A stretch of DNA of 8,685 nucleotides from Actinomycetes bacterium (GTDB lineage: Bacteria; Actinomycetota; Acidimicrobiia; Acidimicrobiales; RAAP-2), in the NCBI GenBank assembly GCA_021841725.1, contig JAKCEC010000048.1, forward strand, positions 1-8,685. Direction: 5' to 3'. Below the pieces are notes generated by a model that was given only the letters and a program-made list of their open reading frames with translations, searched no databases and was not told the origin of the DNA. Numbering within the stretch: the first letter of the stretch is position 1; each line of letters begins with the position of its first letter. Of the stretch, positions 1 to 5,526 are shown one piece after another. The translations under genes and the position numbers were made by a program.

Positions 1-917
1 CCGTCTTCACCGCGTTCATGTCGGGCACCGAGTTGGTCTTGCCCCAGATGTACCTGCAGGGCGAAGCCCTGCTCGAGATGATCATGCAACAGCGGCCGAC
101 CGTGGCCCTGGGGGTCCCCACCATTTGGAACGACCTCTTGCGCGCGGCCGGGGGCCGCAGCGACGCGGACCTGACGAGCCTGCGCACCATCGTGGCCGGG
201 GGCGCCCCCGTACCGCGCTCCTTGATCGAGGCCTTCCGCGAACGCCACGGCGTCGACGTTCTCCAGGGCTGGGGCATGACCGAGACGAGTCCGCTGGTGG
301 CCGTCTCACAACCGCCCATGGGCGTCAGCCGCCAGCACGAGGTCGACTACCGGGTCAAGGCCGGGCGCGTCATGGCCGGGGTCGAGATCCGCCTGACCAA
401 CGAGGCGGGTGAGGTGCTGGCGCGCGACGGCGTGGCGGTCGGCGAGTTCGAACTGCGGGGCCCCTGGATCACCGCGAGCTACTACGGCGCCGAGGCGCCC
501 GAGCTCTTCCGTGACGGCTGGCTGCGCACCGGCGACATCGGCACCCTCGATCCCCACGGCTTCATGGTGATCACCGACCGCGCCAAGGACATGATCAAGT
601 CGGGGGGTGAGTGGATCAGCTCCGTGGAACTCGAATCTCGCGTCATGGGCCACGACGGGGTGTACGAGGCCGCGGTCATCGCGGTGCCCGACGACCGCTG
701 GCAGGAACGACCGCTCTGCGTCGTCGTGCGCACGCCCGACTCGAACGTCACCGCGCTCGAACTTCGTGACTACCTCGGCGCGTTCGTCGCCAAGTGGTGG
801 GTACCCGAACACTGGAGTTTCGTCGAGCGTCTGCCCAAGACGAGCGTGGGCAAGTTCGACAAGCGGGCGCTGCGTCGGATGTTCGCCGACGGCGAGCTCG
901 TGGTGGAGACCCCGTGA
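1..917 (+). CDS. Fatty-acyl-CoA synthetase (AMP-forming), 3' part only
   Basis: This is the C-terminal part of an adenylate-forming acyl-CoA ligase. The family activates a carboxylic acid, usually a fatty acid, to an acyl-AMP and then to the CoA thioester in the cytoplasm. The frame is open from base 3 to the TGA at 915-917, giving 304 residues. Family members are usually about 500-560 residues, so over 200 N-terminal residues, including the P-loop-like ATP motif, lie upstream of the window. The ATG at base 18 is therefore only an internal Met. Visible motifs are GWGMTE (bases 267-284), the ATP-binding TGD (528-536), the hinge motif DRAKDMIKSGGEW (576-614) and the C-terminal PKTSVGK (834-854), whose last Lys (852-854) is the expected adenylation lysine. 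The KWWVPEHW stretch near the end resembles medium/long-chain FadD or AlkK-type enzymes. Chain-length preference cannot be read from sequence. The stop codon overlaps the next gene by GTGA. Confidence 0.93.
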   Translation, partial: VFTAFMSGTELVLPQMYLQGEALLEMIMQQRPTVALGVPTIWNDLLRAAGGRSDADLTSLRTIVAGGAPVPRSLIEAFRERHGVDVLQGWGMTETSPLVAVSQPPMGVSRQHEVDYRVKAGRVMAGVEIRLTNEAGEVLARDGVAVGEFELRGPWITASYYGAEAPELFRDGWLRTGDIGTLDPHGFMVITDRAKDMIKSGGEWISSVELESRVMGHDGVYEAAVIAVPDDRWQERPLCVVVRTPDSNVTALELRDYLGAFVAKWWVPEHWSFVERLPKTSVGKFDKRALRRMFADGELVVETP

Positions 918-1114
918 GTGACTCCCTCGACCAGTTGGCCGACGAGGTCGGCGCCCTCGAACGGCGGGTGTCCGACGTCATCTTCGACGCCGTACGCGCG
1001 CAACTGCGCGACGACGCCGCCGAGGCGGCCCGCGAACTCGAGCGGCGACTGACGAGGGTCCGTCGGAGCCTGCAGAAGGCGGAGGGCCTGCTCCGCGACG
1101 CCGAGCGCGACTAG
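914..1114 (+). CDS. Small coiled-coil protein of unknown function
   Basis: This 66-residue ORF starts with GTG at 914, inside the stop of the acyl-CoA synthetase gene (GTGA overlap). A GGAG at 905-908 sits five bases upstream as a ribosome site. The protein is almost entirely charged and helical. Leu, Val and Ile recur at heptad-like spacing in residues 5-31 (DQLADEVGALERRV region), followed by a Glu/Arg-rich helix (residues 37-66, ELERRLTRVRRSLQKAEGLL). This suggests a two-helix or continuous coiled coil that oligomerises. There is no signal peptide, membrane segment or catalytic motif. The same frame is open further upstream, back to an ATG at 794, but that part only shadows the synthetase gene. 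The end (TAG at 1112-1114) overlaps the stop of the convergent LOG gene by four bases. I recognise no family. The tight coupling suggests co-translation with the acyl-CoA synthetase, and a small partner or regulator role would be inference. Confidence 0.7.
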   Translation: MSDSLDQLADEVGALERRVSDVIFDAVRAQLRDDAAEAARELERRLTRVRRSLQKAEGLLRDAERD

Positions 1115-2085
1115 CCCCACGCGTTGACCTCGTTGATGACGCGCCGGAGGGTCGCGTAGCTGCGTCCGTTGAAGTCGAAGCGAACGGTGGTGCCGAGCGC
1201 ACCCTCACCCACCGTGAAGTCGAGTGGTGCGAATCTCGTCGTCAGGCGGGCGAACTGCGCCGGGCTCGGGGCGACGCGCACCTCGACGAGGGCCTCGCCC
1301 TGACCGGTGACGCACCCGCGGTAGTTGGAATAGAACGTGGTGATCTCGCGCACGGCGGCCTCGATCGAGTCGCACAGAAAGTAGCTCACGTCGTCACCCT
1401 GGGACAGGTAGCCCCCGTCCAGGACCTCGCGCGCCATGAAGTCGTGCCAGCCACTCCAGAAGGTGCCGCCGGGTCGGTCCACCAACACCACGGGAACGGG
1501 GTCACTCTTGCCGGTGTGCAACAGCGTCAAGATCTCGAAGAGTTCGTCCATCGTCCCCACCCCGCCCGGGAACGCGACGAAGGCCTGGGACGAGCGCGTC
1601 ATGATGACCTTACGCGTGAAGAAGTAGGACGTCGCGATGTGGCGGTGTTCGACGTCGATGAACTCGTTGGTGCCGTGTTCGAAGGGCAGCTCGATATTGA
1701 CGCCGATGGTCTTGTCGCGACCCGCGCCCTTCGAGGAGGCCTCCATGATCCCCGGTCCCGCCCCCGTGACCGTGAGCCAACCGCGTCGCGCCAACTCGGC
1801 GCTGAGGGCGCTGGCCATGCGGTAGAGCTCGCTGTCGGGGCGGGTGCGCGCCGAACCGAAGACGGTCGCCTTGGGGATGTCGCGATAGGGCTCGAACAGC
1901 CGGGACCCCTCGAGCAACTCCTCCAACGCCGTCACGGCGCTGCGCAGGTCACCCACGTCGCTCTCGTACTGGGCCAGGGAGAGGGCCCGCGAGACGAGCG
2001 CGCGAATGGCGACGACGTGCTCGGGGGAGACCACCGTCCCCACGGTGGCCTCGGCGACGAATCTCTCGATCGCGTCGGGGGTCAC
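1111..2085 (-). CDS. LOG-family (TIGR00730) Rossmann-fold nucleotide 5'-monophosphate N-glycosidase-like protein
   Basis: This 324-residue protein carries the LOG hallmark PGGVGTMDE at residues 173-181. It is preceded by an RK pair (158-159) and by the nucleotide-loop sequence TGAGPGIMEA (107-116). LOG proteins, once misnamed lysine decarboxylases, hydrolyse the N-glycosidic bond of nucleoside 5'-monophosphates, releasing a base and ribose 5-phosphate. The catalytic Arg and Glu lie in the two motifs seen here. The core fold spans about residues 70-255. The protein is longer than short cytokinin-type LOGs (about 190 residues), with a helical N-terminal extension (1-70) and a C-terminal piece (about 262-324) that looks like a small alpha/beta domain. 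The true substrate is therefore open: a purine or pyrimidine nucleotide rather than a cytokinin is possible. The GTG start overlaps the fbiC stop (GTGA) and I see no Shine-Dalgarno sequence, so translation probably depends on coupling to fbiC. Confidence 0.88.
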   Translation of the reverse strand: MTPDAIERFVAEATVGTVVSPEHVVAIRALVSRALSLAQYESDVGDLRSAVTALEELLEGSRLFEPYRDIPKATVFGSARTRPDSELYRMASALSAELARRGWLTVTGAGPGIMEASSKGAGRDKTIGVNIELPFEHGTNEFIDVEHRHIATSYFFTRKVIMTRSSQAFVAFPGGVGTMDELFEILTLLHTGKSDPVPVVLVDRPGGTFWSGWHDFMAREVLDGGYLSQGDDVSYFLCDSIEAAVREITTFYSNYRGCVTGQGEALVEVRVAPSPAQFARLTTRFAPLDFTVGEGALGTTVRFDFNGRSYATLRRVINEVNAWG

Positions 2086-4343
2086 GCGTACGACTGGTAG
2101 AGCGTGGTGCGCTGGCGCAGCACTCGTCCCAGGGGCTCGACCAGTCGCTCGAGCATGTCCACGTCCATCGCCTGACCGTGCACGGCGCCCGCGGCGCGCG
2201 AAATGTTCTCATCCATCAGGGTCCCGCCCACGTCGTTGGCGCCCGCGCACAAGATTCGCCGCGAACCCTCGACGCCCATCTTGACCCAACTGACCTGAAT
2301 GTTGTTGATGAGGGTGGCGTAGTGCAAGCGGGGCACCGCGTGCATCAACACCGCTTCACGGAACGTCGGCCCCTTGCGGGACTTGCCCCGCAGGAATAAC
2401 GGCGTGGCCATGTGCACGAAGGGCAGCGGCACGAATTCGGTGAACCCCCCCGTCTCCTCTTGCAGGTCGCGGGTGCGGATCAGGTGCGTCGCCCAGGCGT
2501 CCGCACCCTCCACCGCCCCGAACATGATGGTGATGTTGGAGTTCAGCCCCACGCCGTGCGCGGCGCGATGGACTTCGAGCCACTGGTCTGAAGTGATCTT
2601 GTCGGGGCACAGGATGCGCCGGACCTCGTCGTCGAGGATCTCGGCGGCGGTGCCCGGGAGCGTCTTGAGTCCCGCGTCGCGCAGGCGCGCCAAATAGGTC
2701 GCCAGGTCCACCCCGCTGCGTCGGGCGCCCTCGAACACCTCGAGCGCGCTGAAGGCGTGGATGTGAATCGAGGGCGAGCCCGCCTTGACCGCCGCGACGA
2801 CGTCGACGTAGTACTCACCGTCGAAGTTCGGGTGGATGCCGCCCTGGAGGCACACCTCGGTCGCGCCCCGCTGGGCCGCTTCGCGCACGCGCTCACTGAT
2901 CTCCTCGAGCGTCAGCAGGTAGGGGTCACCGCGCAGATTGAGCGAGAGTGGTCCCTTGGAGAACGCGCAGAATCGACACTTGAACGTGCAGACGTTGGTG
3001 TAGTTGATGTTGCGGTTGATGACGAAGGTGATCGGGTCGCCGACGAGGTCGCGTCGCACCTGGTCGGCGCGTTCCACCACGGCGTTGAAATCACCGCCGC
3101 GCGCCTCGAAGAGCGTCACCAATTCGGCGTGTTCGAAGCGGTACCCGGGTTCGTATCGCGCGAGGAGGTGCGCCACCGCGCTGGAACGCACTCGCGCCGT
3201 GGGCGCCGCCGGGGGAGGGGCGTCGGCGCCCGAGTACCACTCGTCGTGACGGGCCAGTCCGCTGGCGTCACTCTGGGCCAACACGTGGGGGCGCACCGCG
3301 TCGTCGAGGAAACCCTCGCGTCGGATGAACGCGGGGTAGACGGTGAGGCGCGGGGCGAGTACGAAGCCCAAGTCCTCGCACTGCGCCGCCAGGGTGTCGA
3401 TCGCCGGCCAGGCGCGCTCGGGGTTCACGTGGTCGCGGGTGACCGGGGAGATCCCGCCGAAGTCGTCGATGCCGTAGGCGATCAGTTTGGTGGGGTCGTC
3501 GCTGAGGTTCGGCGGGGCCTGCAGGTGGATGTCGTCGGGCAGGAGCACGCGCGCCGCGGCGATCGTCCAGAAGAATTCCTCGTCGGACGCCGCCGGCGAG
3601 TTGGCCATCGCGGTGTGGGCCTTGGGTAAGAAATTCTGGATGATCACCTCTTGTACGTGACCGTGCCGGGCGTGACTCTCGGCGATCGCCGCCAACGTCT
3701 CGAGGCGATCGTCGCGCGTTTCGCCGATCCCCACCAAGAGACCGGTGGCGATGGGGATGCGCAAGTGGCCGGCGTACTCCAGGGTGGCCAGGCGGCGCGC
3801 CGGTTCCTTGTCCGGTGAGAGTCGGTGCGCCGGCAACTGCGCCAGACTCTCGAGCATCATGCCCTGCGACGCGGCCACGGCGCGCACCTGACGTAGTTCG
3901 AAGTCGTAGAGGGCGCCGGCGTTGACGTGCGGCAAGAGACCGGTGGATTCCAGGACCATCTGGGCCGCGTTCACCACGTAATCGATCGTCGAGCGGTAGC
4001 CGCGCGCCGCGAGCCAGCGCGCCGCTTCGTCGTAGCGCAGTTCGGGCCGTTCGCCCAGGGTGAAGAGGGCCTCGCTCACTCCCGCGTCGCGTCCCCGGGT
4101 GGCGACCTCCATCACCTCGTCCAGGCTCATGTAGGGTGCCGCCACCCGCGCCGGTGCTTGCGCGAAGGTGCAGTAGCCGCATCGATCGCGACAGAGGTGC
4201 GTCAGCGGGATGAACACCTTGGGTGAGTAGGTCAGGACCTGGCCGTGAGCGGCGCGCGCGCGGGCGAACGCCGCGGCCGTGAGGTCGGGCAGGCTCATGG
4301 CGCGCACGTCGTCGATGGATGTCCCGGGAGCGTAGATCGTCAT
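2082..4343 (-). CDS. fbiC: FO synthase FbiC (fused CofG-CofH radical SAM enzyme, coenzyme F420 biosynthesis)
   Basis: This 753-residue cytoplasmic enzyme makes 7,8-didemethyl-8-hydroxy-5-deazariboflavin (FO), the chromophore of F420, from 5-amino-6-ribitylaminouracil and L-tyrosine. It has two radical-SAM halves. The N-terminal CofG-like half (about 35-345) has CRDRCGYC (Cys 51, 55, 58), TGLLVGIGE (200-208) and IIQNFLPKAHTAM (234-246). The C-terminal CofH-like half (about 430-753) has CTFKCRFC (Cys 452, 456, 459) and, further on, LPGTAAEILDDEVR, GGFTEFVPLPFVH and GANDVGGTLMDE. Both 4Fe-4S-binding CxxxCxxC motifs are intact. Actinobacterial FbiC is typically near 850 residues (Mycobacterium about 856). 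This one is shorter because the N-terminus before the first cluster and the linker between halves (a Pro/Ala-rich stretch at 372-382) are both reduced; the catalytic cores look complete. The ATG start is supported by a -10 box seven bases upstream. The gene is the first of a two-gene unit with the LOG gene. Confidence 0.96.
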   Translation of the reverse strand: MTIYAPGTSIDDVRAMSLPDLTAAAFARARAAHGQVLTYSPKVFIPLTHLCRDRCGYCTFAQAPARVAAPYMSLDEVMEVATRGRDAGVSEALFTLGERPELRYDEAARWLAARGYRSTIDYVVNAAQMVLESTGLLPHVNAGALYDFELRQVRAVAASQGMMLESLAQLPAHRLSPDKEPARRLATLEYAGHLRIPIATGLLVGIGETRDDRLETLAAIAESHARHGHVQEVIIQNFLPKAHTAMANSPAASDEEFFWTIAAARVLLPDDIHLQAPPNLSDDPTKLIAYGIDDFGGISPVTRDHVNPERAWPAIDTLAAQCEDLGFVLAPRLTVYPAFIRREGFLDDAVRPHVLAQSDASGLARHDEWYSGADAPPPAAPTARVRSSAVAHLLARYEPGYRFEHAELVTLFEARGGDFNAVVERADQVRRDLVGDPITFVINRNINYTNVCTFKCRFCAFSKGPLSLNLRGDPYLLTLEEISERVREAAQRGATEVCLQGGIHPNFDGEYYVDVVAAVKAGSPSIHIHAFSALEVFEGARRSGVDLATYLARLRDAGLKTLPGTAAEILDDEVRRILCPDKITSDQWLEVHRAAHGVGLNSNITIMFGAVEGADAWATHLIRTRDLQEETGGFTEFVPLPFVHMATPLFLRGKSRKGPTFREAVLMHAVPRLHYATLINNIQVSWVKMGVEGSRRILCAGANDVGGTLMDENISRAAGAVHGQAMDVDMLERLVEPLGRVLRQRTTLYQSYA

Positions 4344-4350
4344 GGTGTCG

Positions 4351-4356
4351 ATACTA
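4351..4356 (-). promoter_or_regulatory. Probable -10 box (TAGTAT) for leaderless fbiC transcript
   Basis: Read on the minus strand, TAGTAT is followed by seven bases (CGACACC) and then the ATG of fbiC at 4343. It fits the TANNNT -10 consensus of actinobacterial housekeeping sigma factors. The spacing would place the transcription start on or next to the A of the ATG, giving a leaderless mRNA. There is no Shine-Dalgarno sequence in front of the ATG, which fits. I see no convincing -35 box in the very GC-rich bases upstream. Confidence 0.55.
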
Positions 4357-4366
4357 CGACGGACGT

Positions 4367-4403
4367 CGCGCGCGGCGGTCCGCTCCGGCGCCGTCGGCGC
4401 GCG
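4367..4403. repeat. GC-rich inverted repeat between tal and fbiC (possible weak terminator)
   Basis: In the 73-base gap after tal, CGCGCGC at 4367-4373 is complementary to GCGCGCG at 4397-4403. A small inner repeat, GCGCC/GGCGC, lies at 4388-4392 and 4396-4400. The shapes compete with each other and no T-run follows on either strand, so this is not a canonical intrinsic terminator. It could slow or end transcription leaving tal, or be chance in CG-rich DNA. Confidence 0.25.
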
Positions 4404-4416
4404 AACGAACGGGCGG

Positions 4417-5526
4417 CTACTTCTCCGCGAGTTTGGACGCGACGAGGGCCAGCAGATCCTCGTAGGAGTTGACGAACGACGCCACCCCCTCCTTCTCGAG
4501 TTGCTCGGTGATCCGCGGCAGTGACACCGTGGCGGGCAGCATGTCCAGCAGCGCCGCGGTCGCGCTCAGGGACCCCGGGGTCGCCAACAGCGACGTCTCG
4601 AATCGTCCACGGTCGAGCGCGGCGTCGAGCGTCGCGTCGGGCATCGTGTTAACGGTCTCGTCGGCCACGATGGAGTTGACGTAGAGCAAGTCGTCGTAGT
4701 GCGGGTTCTTGGGCGACGTGGAGGCCCACAGGGGGCGCTGCACCTGCGCCCCCGCGTCCAGGAGCCTCGTCACCCGATCCGACGCCATCCAGCGCAGGTA
4801 GATCTCGTAGGCCGCCGCCACCTGGGCGTTGGCGACGTGACCCCGCAAGACGTCGCCCTCCTCGAGCAGCTGATCGACCGCGGCGTCCACGCGCGAGACG
4901 AAGAAGGAGGCCACGCTAGCCAGACGCCCGAGGTCGCGACCCGCGCGTTGGGCGGCCTCCAGGCCGGCGCACCAGGCCTCGAGGACCTGGTCGTAACGCT
5001 CCAGGGAAAAGATCAGCGTGACGTTGACGTTGATGCCCTCGGCCAGTACGCGCGTGATCGCCGACAGACCCTCGAGCGTCGCCGGGATCTTGATCATCAC
5101 GTTGGCGCGGTCGACCTGGGACCAGAGACGCTGCGCCGCCGTCACCGTGGCCTCGCCGTCGCGGGCCAGTCGCGGGGACACTTCGAGGGAGACGAAGCCG
5201 TCACCGTAGCGTCGCCGCCCCCGGGCGAACTCCTCCTGGCTGGCCGCGTGCAGCGCGCCCAAGACGTCACACGCGTCGCGCACGTCGGCGCTGGCCAGCA
5301 GTTCGAACACCGTCTCGGCGTCATTCGAGGTCGACGCAGCCAGTAGCGCGTCGTAGGCGTCCGACGTCGCGAACGCCTTGGCGAAGATGGCGGGGTTGGA
5401 CGTGACGCCGCGCGCGCCCGCGGCCACCAGTGCGGCCAGGGTGCCGTCCACCAGCCAGTCTCGACGAATGTTGTCGATCCACGGGCTCTGACCGAACTCG
5501 TCGAAGAGGGTGTGCAGGCGCGTCAC
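4417..5526 (-). CDS. tal: Transaldolase
   Basis: This 369-residue enzyme moves a dihydroxyacetone unit from sedoheptulose 7-phosphate to glyceraldehyde 3-phosphate, giving erythrose 4-phosphate and fructose 6-phosphate (non-oxidative pentose phosphate branch, cytoplasm). The length and motifs fit the longer bacterial/actinobacterial transaldolases. GVTSNPAIFAKA (residues 40-51) is the N-terminal signature, FVSLEVSP (111-118) is a barrel strand, and NVMIKIPAT (142-150) carries the Schiff-base lysine, Lys146. Further on are NVTLIFSLERY, FVSRVDAAVD and the late WASTSPKNP, all expected. The GTG start overlaps the tkt stop by GTGA. A G-rich stretch (5534-5538 on the complementary strand) about seven bases upstream could serve as a weak ribosome site. 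It is co-transcribed with tkt. Unlike many actinomycetes, no zwf or opcA follows; the next gene downstream is fbiC. Confidence 0.96.
   Translation of the reverse strand: MTRLHTLFDEFGQSPWIDNIRRDWLVDGTLAALVAAGARGVTSNPAIFAKAFATSDAYDALLAASTSNDAETVFELLASADVRDACDVLGALHAASQEEFARGRRRYGDGFVSLEVSPRLARDGEATVTAAQRLWSQVDRANVMIKIPATLEGLSAITRVLAEGINVNVTLIFSLERYDQVLEAWCAGLEAAQRAGRDLGRLASVASFFVSRVDAAVDQLLEEGDVLRGHVANAQVAAAYEIYLRWMASDRVTRLLDAGAQVQRPLWASTSPKNPHYDDLLYVNSIVADETVNTMPDATLDAALDRGRFETSLLATPGSLSATAALLDMLPATVSLPRITEQLEKEGVASFVNSYEDLLALVASKLAEK

Noticed and set aside
18..20. ATG at 18 as the start of the acyl-CoA synthetase
   Set aside because: The frame is open to the window edge, and the residues before it (VFTAF) continue the family pattern, so the gene starts upstream.
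1444..2100. A 218-codon plus-strand frame opposite the LOG gene
   Set aside because: It is antisense to a protein with an intact PGGxGTxxE motif; the plus-strand product has no recognisable features.
2757..3629. A 290-codon open frame on the plus strand opposite fbiC
   Set aside because: It is antisense to a clear radical-SAM gene and reads as Val/Arg/Gly/Asp-rich sequence without motifs, the usual shadow of GC-rich coding DNA.
3268..4182. A 304-codon open frame on the minus strand, out of frame within fbiC
   Set aside because: It is very rich in Arg, Gly and Pro with no recognisable domain. The fbiC frame over the same bases contains the intact CofG motifs, so this is not a frameshifted gene.
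4699..5346. A 215-codon plus-strand frame opposite tal
   Set aside because: It is an antisense shadow of the transaldolase gene with low-complexity composition.
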